64,000 nucleotides of DNA from a virus: positions 51,493-115,492 of IMG/VR virus record IMGVR_UViG_3300035670_000055. One strand, 5' to 3'. The translations under genes were made by a program, and so were the position numbers. The notes below the pieces were generated by a model that was not told the origin of the DNA, ran no database searches, and saw nothing but the letters and a program-made list of their open reading frames with translations. The stretch's first letter is position 1; each line of letters begins with the position of its first letter. This document shows, piece after piece, positions 42,577 to 49,683 of this stretch.

Positions 42577-42933
42577 TTATTCTTTTTTAATTATTTCTAT
42601 TTTTACACTTATAGAACCTCCATATTTTTTAGGTGCTATTTCAAAAAAAGCTGATTTTGATAAATCTAAATCTCTTCCTTTTATAAATGGACCTCTATCA
42701 TTAATTCTAACAATTACAGATTTATCTGTTTCTAAACTTGTCACTTTTAACATTGTTCCAAATTTTAAATATTTATGTGCTGCTGTATATTTGTACATGT
42801 TAAATATTTCTCCAGAGGCAGTTTTTCTTCCATGATGACCTTCACCATAATAAGAAGCTTTTCCTGTTATTATATCATTTTCAAATGAATACATTGTAAA
42901 TAGACATAATAACATAGTCATTACTTTTCTCAT
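42577..42933 (-). CDS. rlpA: RlpA-like cell-wall lytic protein
   Basis: 118 residues from the ATG at 42933: [20 protein letters not shown] is a signal peptide, followed by [42 protein letters not shown] and [22 protein letters not shown], the double-psi barrel of RlpA. RlpA enzymes are lytic transglycosylases acting on naked glycan. A start further upstream (43011) would destroy the signal peptide and cross the promoter box TATATTTG. As an exported wall enzyme it could serve in lysis. Confidence 0.82.
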   Translation of the reverse strand: MRKVMTMLLCLFTMYSFENDIITGKASYYGEGHHGRKTASGEIFNMYKYTAAHKYLKFGTMLKVTSLETDKSVIVRINDRGPFIKGRDLDLSKSAFFEIAPKKYGGSISVKIEIIKKE

Positions 42934-42955
42934 AATTTTAAATTTTAATAATCTG

Positions 42956-42970
42956 CAAATATACAAAAAA
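42956..42970 (-). promoter_or_regulatory. Candidate promoter of rlpA-like gene
   Basis: Minus strand TTTTTTG then TATATTTG (42963-42956), matching TAnnTTTG, 23 bases before the ATG at 42933 and directly after a terminator. It has the same TTTTTG-TAnATTTG form as the boxes before recA and 27693. Confidence 0.5.
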
Positions 42971-42973
42971 TAA

Positions 42974-42999
42974 AAATGGCAGAATTTCTTCTGCCATTT
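42974..42999. terminator. Terminator hairpin upstream of rlpA-like gene
   Basis: AAATGGCAGAA with TTCTGCCATTT, 11 bp, TTTC loop, followed on the minus strand by TTATTTTTT. It isolates the rlpA-like gene as its own unit. Confidence 0.85.
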
Positions 43000-43037
43000 C
43001 ATAAAAAACAAATATATGTATATTAAAAATGAGTGTA

Positions 43038-43298
43038 TTATTTTTCTTCTAATTGTTTTAAAAGTTCATCAGCATGAAATACAGCTTGTTCTACTATTGT
43101 CATCGCATCATTAGGTACATTATCAGGACATGCCCATCTTCCTGCTATTAATCCTTGCATTGCTAATCCTGCGAAATATTATCGTTTTGTAAGTCCTAAT
43201 AATGATTTAGTTTGAAATAAATAATTTTCATCTGCTTCATCTGCTAATGAGTTATCTTTAGCATAAATAGGATTAATTGGTTTATCTGCGTTTTTCAT
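43038..43298 (-). pseudogene. 86-aa phage protein interrupted by an in-frame TAA
   Basis: The frame from ATG 43298 (overlapping the upstream TGA as ATGA) to TAA 43038 encodes MKNADKPINPIYAKDNSLAD ... LLGLTKR, a TAA at codon 40 (43181-43179), then YFAGLAMQGLIAGRWACP ... ELLKQLEEK. Related phage proteins have Glu at this place (LTKREYFAGLAMQG), so one GAA to TAA change explains it. The reading frame is intact on both sides. An ATG seven codons later could restart translation. Confidence 0.7.
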
Positions 43299-43516
43299 AG
43301 TTCTGTTGCTTCTTTGATTAATTGTTTTACTTCATTTGATAGACCTAACAATTCATAGGTGTTAACTAATTTATCTAACATCTCAAGCATTTCTGTATAT
43401 TTTGATTTTTCTAATGCTTCTAATGCACCTACTGCATAAGCGTTCAAGTCAATAGTATTGTTTTCTTTTGCTTTTTTATCAACTAAAGAATTTACTATTT
43501 GTTGTATATTTTCCAT
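43295..43516 (-). CDS. Hypothetical protein, 73 aa
   Basis: Helical protein (MENIQQIVNSLVDKKAKENN ... NAYAVGALEALEKSKYTEMLEMLDKLVN). The A-x-G-A-L-E-A-L segment is seen in small phage proteins. ATGA-coupled to the interrupted gene that follows. Confidence 0.5.
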   Translation of the reverse strand: MENIQQIVNSLVDKKAKENNTIDLNAYAVGALEALEKSKYTEMLEMLDKLVNTYELLGLSNEVKQLIKEATEL

Positions 43517-43518
43517 AA

Positions 43519-43779
43519 CTAAAACATTGTTAAATTATTAGTAAATTTAGACTTGTATTTATTTTTTAGTCTATTTCTTTGACTTTGAAGTTTTCTTACT
43601 TCAAGACATGTAAACGGTTCATTTATATAATGAACTAATAGATTAATGATTGCATCATTAGAACTATTTACTTTTAAATTTAATTCTTTGTTTTGTTTTC
43701 TATCATAAATAATCCATTGATTATTTTCTACTTTCCAGAAAAATCTGTTTTTTAGTTTTTTAAGAAGTTTTGTTTTCAT
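43519..43779 (-). CDS. Hypothetical basic protein, 86 aa
   Basis: Lysine/asparagine-rich, beta then helical (KKLKNRFFWKVENNQWIIYDRKQNKELNLKVN ... CLEVRKLQSQRNRLKNKYKSKF). Possibly binds nucleic acid. Unknown family. Confidence 0.5.
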   Translation of the reverse strand: MKTKLLKKLKNRFFWKVENNQWIIYDRKQNKELNLKVNSSNDAIINLLVHYINEPFTCLEVRKLQSQRNRLKNKYKSKFTNNLTMF

Positions 43780-43781
43780 AA

Positions 43782-44183
43782 TTATTCTTTTTTAACATAA
43801 ACAAACAACTCACCAATCATATTTTTCTTATCTGGAGATTCATTCCAGATAACATATTTAGAAATATAATTTTGCATAAATTCATTTAGTCTTTCTTGTT
43901 TATGATTTTCATAATAGAATTTAGAAATTTCTAATTTTAAATTTATTCCTTCAAATTCATTTATAATAAATTCATTAGAATTAATTATTCTATTTGCTTC
44001 TTGTAATTCTGTATTAACTGATTTTAATTCAGAAACTAATTCTTTAATATTCTTTTCTAAATCTTCAATAATTTCATCTTTTTCATAATTAGTTTTAATT
44101 AATTTACTTAATATTATACTAAATACTAAATAAGTAATTAATAAAGAAAAAGAAAGAAAAATTATTATTAATATATCTTCCAT
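43782..44183 (-). CDS. Membrane-anchored coiled-coil protein (spanin-like topology)
   Basis: 133 residues. Residues 4-30 are a transmembrane helix (LIIIFLSFSLLITYLVFSIILSKL), followed by a long charged coiled coil (NYEKDEIIEDLEKNIKELVSELKSVNTELQEANRI). Length and order match inner-membrane spanins of Gram-negative phages, but a two-component partner (lipoprotein) is not seen. An alternative is a simple membrane-tethered scaffold. Confidence 0.5.
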   Translation of the reverse strand: MEDILIIIFLSFSLLITYLVFSIILSKLIKTNYEKDEIIEDLEKNIKELVSELKSVNTELQEANRIINSNEFIINEFEGINLKLEISKFYYENHKQERLNEFMQNYISKYVIWNESPDKKNMIGELFVYVKKE

Positions 44184-44590
44184 AGTTTAATTATTATTTT
44201 TGTTAAACTCTTTGAATATATTATTCCAAAAAATGATATTAATAATATAATTAATCCAGGTATGAAGAAATAATCTATTTCTGTTTCTGAATTTAAATAA
44301 ATTCCTAATAATAATATAAAGAAATATAAAAACCCAAAGAAATTAATTACATATCTTTCTAAATGAAAGAATATTCTTTTTTCAATAAATTCTTTATAAT
44401 CATTATATTTATAAATATTACTTATATTTAAAGATCCTAAATTTCTTAATTCAATAGAAATTGAGTCTAGTTCTTCAGAAGATATTAAATTTTTTTCTTT
44501 TAAACTAACAATTCCATCTATTATATATGGATGAAATTCTTTATCTATATATTTATGGATAATTATCCATAGTTCTAATTTTGTTCTCAT
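44168..44590 (-). CDS. Two-helix membrane protein, 140 aa
   Basis: A soluble helical N-terminal half (residues 1-75) and two transmembrane helices (FGFLYFFILLLGIYL and FFIPGLIILLISFFGIIYS) joined by a short acidic loop. It overlaps the spanin-like gene by 16 bases. It could be a holin-like or membrane-remodelling protein. Confidence 0.5.
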   Translation of the reverse strand: MRTKLELWIIIHKYIDKEFHPYIIDGIVSLKEKNLISSEELDSISIELRNLGSLNISNIYKYNDYKEFIEKRIFFHLERYVINFFGFLYFFILLLGIYLNSETEIDYFFIPGLIILLISFFGIIYSKSLTKIIIKLWKIY

Positions 44591-44609
44591 TTTTAATAAT
44601 TGTTATTTG

Positions 44610-45101
44610 TTATTTTTTAATTTTAAATTTAATTAATATACCTGTTTGCCAATACCAATCATGTTCTAAATCAAATTTTTCCATTTTAGAGATAATTTGA
44701 AATGAATTAGATGGTTTAATTACTATTCCTATATTATAAGGAATATAATATCTTTCACTATTATGTTTTATTAATCCATTTGGTATGTTTGTTCTAACAC
44801 CAAATCCTGCACCTGCTGTAACATCAATGTGTTTTGTAATCCAGAAATATACATTTGAATTTATGTCAAAATAGTTTGTTCTGTAATTATCTAATCCATA
44901 TCTAAAAGAAATATTATGAGCTCCTTTTCTCCAACCAGCTTCAAATTGATTTAATTCTAAATCATTAGAAATAGAAAGAGGAATAAATAAAAATTGAATT
45001 TCATCATTGTTATCTCTGGAATAGCCTTTAAAATAATGTGTATATTGTGCATTTATAAAAGAAATACATAATATTAATAATATTGTGATAAATTTTTTCA
45101 T
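44610..45101 (-). CDS. Secreted outer-membrane-type beta-barrel protein
   Basis: 163 residues. MKKFITILLILCISFINAQ is a signal peptide with an A-Q cleavage site, typical of Bacteroidetes exported proteins. The rest has alternating-hydrophobic strands (EIQFLFIPLSIS, NISFRYGLDNY, SNVYFWITKHIDVTAGAGFGV, YIPYNIGIVIKPSN, WYWQTGILIKFKIK) like an eight-strand barrel. A phage-made outer membrane protein could block superinfection or mask a receptor; this is inference. Confidence 0.6.
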   Translation of the reverse strand: MKKFITILLILCISFINAQYTHYFKGYSRDNNDEIQFLFIPLSISNDLELNQFEAGWRKGAHNISFRYGLDNYRTNYFDINSNVYFWITKHIDVTAGAGFGVRTNIPNGLIKHNSERYYIPYNIGIVIKPSNSFQIISKMEKFDLEHDWYWQTGILIKFKIKK

Positions 45102-45117
45102 GATGTTTCGTTATTTG

Positions 45118-45342
45118 TTAATTTATTTTTCCATAACCTTTTAAAAGAATAAATAAATCCATTGGAATGTTAATTGTAATAAAATGGTTTCCCATCATTC
45201 TTTTTTGATACAATATAAATTTACTTGCATTTAATAATTTTTCATGCTCCTTTCTTGATAAATTAATAATATCTGTTTTAAGCAATGCATAAAATTGAAT
45301 TAAATCACCTTCTTTAATATCTACTAATGCTGTTGTGTTCAT
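45118..45342 (-). CDS. Hypothetical protein, 74 aa
   Basis: VDIKEGDLIQFYALLKTDIINLSRKEHEKLLNASKFILYQKRMMGNHFITINIP. Mixed alpha/beta, unknown. It directly follows a small 28-aa frame. Confidence 0.45.
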   Translation of the reverse strand: MNTTALVDIKEGDLIQFYALLKTDIINLSRKEHEKLLNASKFILYQKRMMGNHFITINIPMDLFILLKGYGKIN

Positions 45343-45362
45343 AATATTTGTTTTTTTTTTTG

Positions 45363-45449
45363 TTAATCGTAAATGTCGTGATTTGGTTTGCTTAAATCTA
45401 GCGTTCTTAATTCTTTTAAAAACGCTAGAAACTTTTTGAAAAAATGCAT
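45363..45449 (-). CDS. Possible 28-aa protein
   Basis: MHFFKKFLAFLKELRTLDLS ... DIYD, an amphipathic basic helix with a short polar end. It spans a CTAGCGTT/AACGCTAG hairpin (45399-45429), so the stretch could instead be purely an RNA structure. Confidence 0.35.
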   Translation of the reverse strand: MHFFKKFLAFLKELRTLDLSKPNHDIYD

Positions 45450-45460
45450 TGCGTTAATTG

Positions 45461-45775
45461 TTAAAGTTTAACAATAAATTCTTCTTCTTCTTTTTCAGAA
45501 AAAGTTATTATAACACTTTTTATTGTATTAATTTCTCTATTGAATCCACTTTTATGTATATCACTTTCAAATGCAACTCTTGTTGTTGGTTCAGGATTAA
45601 AAATATCAGTAAATCTCCAATGAACTTCATCACAATTGTTCAACATATATTTTTTAAAAGGATACCAACTGTCTTCTGTATAAACTATTAGAACATTAAA
45701 TCCAAATTCATTTTCTGATATTAATTCGTGTTCTAAATTGGTGTCTAATTTCTTGTTTAAATATATTAATTCCAT
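45461..45775 (-). CDS. Hypothetical protein, 104 aa
   Basis: MELIYLNKKLDTNLEHELIS ... FGFNVLIVYTEDSWYPFKKYMLNNCDEVHWRFTDIFNPEPTTRVAFESDIH. Beta-rich, with an extremely acidic end (FSEKEEEEFIV). Unknown family. A T-rich plus-strand frame in the same place is a shadow. Confidence 0.5.
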   Translation of the reverse strand: MELIYLNKKLDTNLEHELISENEFGFNVLIVYTEDSWYPFKKYMLNNCDEVHWRFTDIFNPEPTTRVAFESDIHKSGFNREINTIKSVIITFSEKEEEEFIVKL

Positions 45776-45795
45776 AATATTGATTATTTAAAAAA

Positions 45796-45928
45796 ATATA
45801 CATACAAAATATACAGTTTATAGACTTCAATAAACTATATATAATGTATGTATATATTATTTGATCATGTAGTGCAAGAAGTTGATAAAACAATGTTCAG
45901 TTAAACATTAATTTTTCTTACACTACAT
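45796..45928. ncRNA. Two structured RNA stem-loops in a gene-free gap
   Basis: Stem 1: ATATACATACA (45796-45806) with TGTATGTATAT (45845-45855), extended by AGTTTAT/ATAAACT inside. Stem 2: ATGTAGTGCAAGAA (45867-45880) with TTCTTACACTACAT (45915-45928), 13 of 14 paired, capped by AATGTT/AACATT. They occupy the whole space between two genes. Strand not decided. Confidence 0.5.
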
Positions 45929-45934
45929 TTATTT

Positions 45935-46216
45935 TTATTGTAATTCTCTAATAATAGAGTTAACAAAATCTAATCTTTGTTGAAACTCTTTCTCTGCCCA
46001 ATAACAGTATGAATGTTTTATATTTCTAACATTCTTATTACATGGAACAATCTTTTCAAGGCTTCTATATACTAATAATCTATCTGTAAGATCATCATAT
46101 AATTCCTCATCTTGCATAATATTCCAGGTAATATTACATAGATATAAACTTTGATTATTCTCATTTCTTTCAATAAGAATATCTCTCACTTTTTTGTATT
46201 TTTCTAATAAGCTCAT
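45935..46216 (-). CDS. Hypothetical protein, 93 aa
   Basis: Helical protein (KKVRDILIERNENNQSLYLCNITWNIM ... YRSLEKIVP...YCYWAEKEFQQRLDFVNSIIREL). Several Cys and Trp but no clear metal motif. Unknown. Confidence 0.5.
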   Translation of the reverse strand: MSLLEKYKKVRDILIERNENNQSLYLCNITWNIMQDEELYDDLTDRLLVYRSLEKIVPCNKNVRNIKHSYCYWAEKEFQQRLDFVNSIIRELQ

Positions 46217-46240
46217 TTTAATATATTTTTGTTTTTTTTT

Positions 46241-46861
46241 CTATAAATTTTGTCTAATGAATTCTTCAATACTAATTTTATCTGACATTATACATTGATC
46301 AGGAGCATCATAATTTTGTCCTTCTCTATACGCTTTTTTACATAATTTTTCTACTTCTTCCCTATTATAACTATCTTTTACTTTTTTAATTGTAATAGTA
46401 TTGTCTTTTGGATTTACTTTTAATCTTTCAAAAACTAAAGGAGATGAATCTCTTAATGATTCATGTAAAGGTTTATTTAAACCTTTTTCATATTCAACTA
46501 ATACATCAGTAATAATATTACCTTTATTATATTCTTCAACATATTTTTGAATAAACTGTTTAGATGGTTGAGGTAAATCTAAAGAACTATCAGTTATTGC
46601 AATAATTTTTCTTTGACCTATACTAATAGGAAAATGATTTTTATGTTGAAAAATATTTCTATTACTATCAATACACCAATCATCTTCTTTTATTACATCA
46701 TCTGAAATAATATAAAGATGTTGATTAGTATGATGAGATAATATATCTAAATTAGTAGATAAATGAAGAGGTTTTCCTGATGCAGTTTTATATAAAGTTA
46801 ATGAAGTATCAATATTGCTATGTGATAACATAACTACTTTTGCTTTTTTAAACGTACTCAT
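46241..46861 (-). CDS. Conserved phage protein, 206 aa
   Basis: KKAKVVMLSHSNIDTSLTLYK..KPLHLS and QHLYIISDDVIKEDDWCIDSNRNIFQH ... KIIAITDSSLDLPQPSKQFIQKYVEEYNKGN form a pattern found in hypothetical proteins of Bacteroidetes phages (a beta domain followed by S-x-x-F-I-x-K-Y-V-E-E-Y-N-x-G and a C-terminal KAYREGQNY helix). No enzymatic residues identified. Confidence 0.6.
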   Translation of the reverse strand: MSTFKKAKVVMLSHSNIDTSLTLYKTASGKPLHLSTNLDILSHHTNQHLYIISDDVIKEDDWCIDSNRNIFQHKNHFPISIGQRKIIAITDSSLDLPQPSKQFIQKYVEEYNKGNIITDVLVEYEKGLNKPLHESLRDSSPLVFERLKVNPKDNTITIKKVKDSYNREEVEKLCKKAYREGQNYDAPDQCIMSDKISIEEFIRQNL

Positions 46862-46903
46862 TGTATTTGTTTTTAAAATTAATATTTGTTTTTTGCTATA
46901 TAT

Positions 46904-47176
46904 TTAAAGAAATTCTAAATTAATATCATCTATTTTTGTATTTTTTAGATAATTAATTAGTTCTTCATTATAATCCATAGAATTAGGATCTTTATATGTT
47001 TCCTGAGATAACATATTTCTTATTACTGAAAATACATTATCTTCATTGTCTAATGTTTCTTGATATACTAATGTTGGTTTATTATTTTTAATAATATATC
47101 CGTATATATCTTTTACTCCTGTTATCATTTCATCTTCTATATGAAGAATTCCTGTTAAATAAATTGTTTTACTCAT
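46904..47176 (-). CDS. Hypothetical protein, 90 aa
   Basis: Beta-rich start (KTIYLTGILHIEDEMITGVKDIYGYIIKNNKPTLVYQ) and acidic end. Unknown. The long gap downstream holds the 236-nt RNA element. Confidence 0.5.
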   Translation of the reverse strand: MSKTIYLTGILHIEDEMITGVKDIYGYIIKNNKPTLVYQETLDNEDNVFSVIRNMLSQETYKDPNSMDYNEELINYLKNTKIDDINLEFL

Positions 47177-47247
47177 AATTATTTTGTTTTTAGTTAATTA
47201 AATCCAGAAATACTCTATAATATCTCTGGAATATATAATATAAAAAA

Positions 47248-47483
47248 AGAATCACTTACATCATCCAAAGTCTAGTGGAATATTAAAGTTAGACAACCTC
47301 ATTCCTTGTATTAATATATTTGCAATTCTACTAATACATCTAATCTTTCTGGTGGGATGGGCTTAATATCTTTACAATAAAACACAACTATCTAGTAATA
47401 GTTTATAACAATATCCTAATTCTCAGCTAGGACTGACCATCTTGTAAATGTTATTGTTTATCTTCAAGTGTGTAAGTGATTCT
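47248..47483. ncRNA. 236-nt structured RNA candidate closed by a 13-bp stem
   Basis: AGAATCACTTACA (47248-47260) and TGTAAGTGATTCT (47471-47483) pair perfectly and enclose several local helices: GGAAT/ATTCC with an inner AAGTT/AACCT hairpin (47277-47305), AACTAT/ATAGTT (47386-47403), and AACAAT/ATTGTT enclosing TCCTA/TAGGA (47407-47458). No open frame of useful size crosses it. The closing stem ends six bases from a gene stop. It does not match tmRNA, RNase P or group I cores that I can recognise. Strand undecided, minus favoured by the neighbours. Confidence 0.6.
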
Positions 47484-47489
47484 AATATA

Positions 47490-47714
47490 TTATTTATTAT
47501 TAAATATATAATCTTCACATTCTTCATATTCCCAAGAAGGATTTAAAAAATGTGTAAGTTCTATTAAATATAAATCTGAATTATATTTAAAACCATAAGC
47601 AGAAACAAAACTATTCTCAGATTTATATTCAAAATTATGGGTACAATCTTCCCAATTACATATATGGAAAAGAGATAATACATACATCAATATAACAAAT
47701 AATAATTCTTTCAT
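47490..47714 (-). CDS. Small secreted or membrane protein, 74 aa
   Basis: MKELLFVILMYVLSLFHICN is a signal peptide or anchor, followed by an acidic aromatic domain with two Cys (WEDCTHNFEYKSEN ... YEECEDYIF). Probably exported to the periplasm. Unknown role. Confidence 0.5.
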   Translation of the reverse strand: MKELLFVILMYVLSLFHICNWEDCTHNFEYKSENSFVSAYGFKYNSDLYLIELTHFLNPSWEYEECEDYIFNNK

Positions 47715-47716
47715 AG

Positions 47717-48187
47717 TTATACATTTAAAAGGTTATAATCATTATAATCTCCTTTACCTTTAAGTATTCTTTTAAATAATCTTTTCTTTGGTTTAGGAAT
47801 ATTTAATAGCATTTTAGTTTTTCCTGATGTAGCATTATAGTCAGCAACACTAATATATGATAATTGAAATATATAGTAATTGATAACTCTTTCTATAACA
47901 CTATCTTTTTCGCTTCTATAATAATCAAACATTGCTTTATGTAATTCTTTTTGAAATTCAATTATGCTAAAATTAGAAATAGTACAAATAATCTCAAATA
48001 AATCATTTGCTATATATTCTAAACAAGAATTATCTTGTTCATTATAATCATAGGCGCATCTGGCAGCCCATAATCTTTTCAATCCCTCTATTCGAGAAAC
48101 ACCATCAGCATCATAATGGAATTTACAATATAATATAATATGTCCTTGTATAGGAGTTATTTCTGCGTTTTCTTTTAATTTCAGCAT
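47717..48187 (-). CDS. Hypothetical protein, 156 aa
   Basis: IQGHIILYCKFHYDADGVSRIEGLKRLWAARCAYDYNEQDNSCLEYIANDLFEII is a helical domain with conserved-looking Cys/His. The C-terminal end is very basic (IPKPKKRLFKRILKGKG). Unknown family. Confidence 0.5.
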   Translation of the reverse strand: MLKLKENAEITPIQGHIILYCKFHYDADGVSRIEGLKRLWAARCAYDYNEQDNSCLEYIANDLFEIICTISNFSIIEFQKELHKAMFDYYRSEKDSVIERVINYYIFQLSYISVADYNATSGKTKMLLNIPKPKKRLFKRILKGKGDYNDYNLLNV

Positions 48188-48192
48188 AATAA

Positions 48193-48420
48193 TTATTTTT
48201 TAAGATTAAACAAAAAAGTAATATAATCTAATAATTCCACTTCAGTATAATTATCACAATCCCACCAACTTTCATCTCTGCCATCTTTTGTTATCCATTT
48301 TACATAATTTTTATATTGAATTTTTATTATACTCCCATTAATACTATAATCTGTAATTTCTGTTCCTTCAGACTTTACAGAATTAAAGTATAATTCTATT
48401 AATTCAAATGTTGTTTTCAT
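48193..48420 (-). CDS. Hypothetical protein, 75 aa
   Basis: FELIELYFNSVKSEGTEITDYSINGSIIKIQYKNYVKWITKDGRDESWWDCDNYTEVELLDYITFLF. A small alpha/beta protein; unknown. It overlaps the next upstream gene by 17 bases. Confidence 0.5.
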   Translation of the reverse strand: MKTTFELIELYFNSVKSEGTEITDYSINGSIIKIQYKNYVKWITKDGRDESWWDCDNYTEVELLDYITFLFNLKK

Positions 48421-48694
48421 ATTTTATTGTTTTAAATAGTTCTAATATAACCCTAAAAGTAATACTACATAATGAATCTCCAATAAAAGACCATTTCATA
48501 TCATCTGTAAGAAAATAATAACCACCTTGTAGTTTAGCAATCCTACCACTAGATATATTATTACAAGAACAGAACCCATGTAAATTCTTCATAGAATTAA
48601 TAGTATAGTCTATATTAACACTAGTAAACATATTATTAGCATATATAGAATAATAATTATGTTCTATGCCTTTTGTTTTATCAAATCTTCTCAT
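48404..48694 (-). CDS. Hypothetical protein, 96 aa
   Basis: MRRFDKTKGIEHNYYSIYAN ... NLHGFCSCNNISSGRIAKLQGGYYFLTDDMKWSFIGDSLCSITFRVILELFKTI. It has three Cys and a beta-rich core. No family recognised. ATGA overlap with the upstream gene. Confidence 0.5.
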   Translation of the reverse strand: MRRFDKTKGIEHNYYSIYANNMFTSVNIDYTINSMKNLHGFCSCNNISSGRIAKLQGGYYFLTDDMKWSFIGDSLCSITFRVILELFKTIKYENNI

Positions 48695-49134
48695 ATTGCT
48701 TTTTCTATTTTTAATATTTTACATTCCCATCCATTCACTTTATCTATATGAGGAAGACCATAAGAAATAAACTCTAAAACTATTTCAGCTCCTTCATATC
48801 CTATAGAAGGATATCTATTACTTCCTCCTCCTTTATGAGAAAGATTAGAACTAATTTCTTTAACATTCTTTCCTAATATATAATCAGAAAATTTATTAGG
48901 TCTGGAAACAAGTACCTGATTATTACAAACAAGTTTATCTCCATTATATCCTAAATATCTAAACCTAGCAGTAACAGTATAAGTAGATAATACTAAATCA
49001 TCCAATAATTTAAATAACTCAATATCTAAATTACTATTAATTAAATATCCTATAGAAAATTCTCTATTATATATATCTTCATCAGATATAGATTTGCACC
49101 AATTTTTATTTGTCCTATCAATTTTTAGTTTCAT
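48691..49134 (-). CDS. Hypothetical protein, 147 aa
   Basis: Beta-rich protein (FSIGYLINSNLDIELFKLLDDLVLSTYTVTARFRYLGYNGDKLVCNNQVLVSRPN ... GAEIVLEFISYGLPHIDKVNGWECKILKIE). Unknown. First gene of a small operon whose upstream region is the 866-bp gene-free block. Confidence 0.5.
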   Translation of the reverse strand: MKLKIDRTNKNWCKSISDEDIYNREFSIGYLINSNLDIELFKLLDDLVLSTYTVTARFRYLGYNGDKLVCNNQVLVSRPNKFSDYILGKNVKEISSNLSHKGGGSNRYPSIGYEGAEIVLEFISYGLPHIDKVNGWECKILKIEKAI

Positions 49135-49309
49135 ATTGCTATATATTTTTATATGTATTTAGATTTTTATAGTTATTTATAAAGGTTAATTATTGGTTGA
49201 GGTATTACACCTCTCATCTTTCTCCCTCATTCTCTCTCACATATATATTAAAAATTTTAATTATATTATTAATATAGGTTAATAATATTAACTAAAACAT
49301 CAATAAAAC

Positions 49310-49422
49310 TTTATTTGCTCCAAGCAAAAAGTTTTTATTCTCATTAAAGAGAAAAACATCCCTAAGACAAATAGAAATAAATTCTATAACGCCTACTCTA
49401 GTCTTAGGAATGCTTAAATAAA
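49310..49422. ncRNA. Three-way-junction RNA candidate A
   Basis: Outer helix TTTATTT/AAATAAA (49310-49316/49416-49422) and AAGCA/TGCTT (49322-49326/49411-49415) enclose two hairpins: GTTTTT-ATT-CTC...GAG-AAAAAC (49331-49357) and CCTAAGAC/GTCTTAGG (49361-49408). All stems are perfect. Confidence 0.5.
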
Positions 49423-49541
49423 AATATATAATAATGAATGTCTATTAAGAATAACAAGAATAACAAGAATATTTGTTTAGTTTATATATATATGGAAATA
49501 TTAGAAGACAAAAATTACATTATTATATATGTATGTGTTTT

Positions 49542-49645
49542 ACAGCAGAAACTATAATATATGAGTTAGCCCTTATTTTGAACTCATAAATTGGAAGCTT
49601 GTATTTTCACAATGCCTTGTGTACTATATTATAGAACTATGCTGT
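49542..49645. ncRNA. Three-way-junction RNA candidate B
   Basis: Outer helix ACAGCA/TGCTGT (49542-49547/49640-49645), then CTATAATATA/TATATTATAG (49552-49561/49625-49634), enclosing ATGAGTT/AACTCAT (49561-49587) and CACAA/TTGTG (49608-49621). Same plan as candidate A: a two-part outer helix and two inner hairpins. Confidence 0.5.
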
Positions 49646-49683
49646 GCTCAACATCTTGCAATGTTATTTTAGTTTTTATTATA

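Noticed and set aside
43038-43298. Genome-wide stop-codon reassignment, as known in some crAss-like phages
   Set aside because: TAA, TAG and TGA all end genes at expected places; only one gene has an internal stop.
45458-45893. Plus-strand 77-aa Phe-rich frame and a minus 61-aa frame crossing the stem-loops
   Set aside because: Both are explained by the 104-aa gene and by palindromic RNA structure.
47248-47483. Group I intron, tmRNA or RNase P RNA
   Set aside because: No P7/G-binding consensus, no tag frame, no conserved RNase P core could be recognised; exons of a split gene are not seen on either side.
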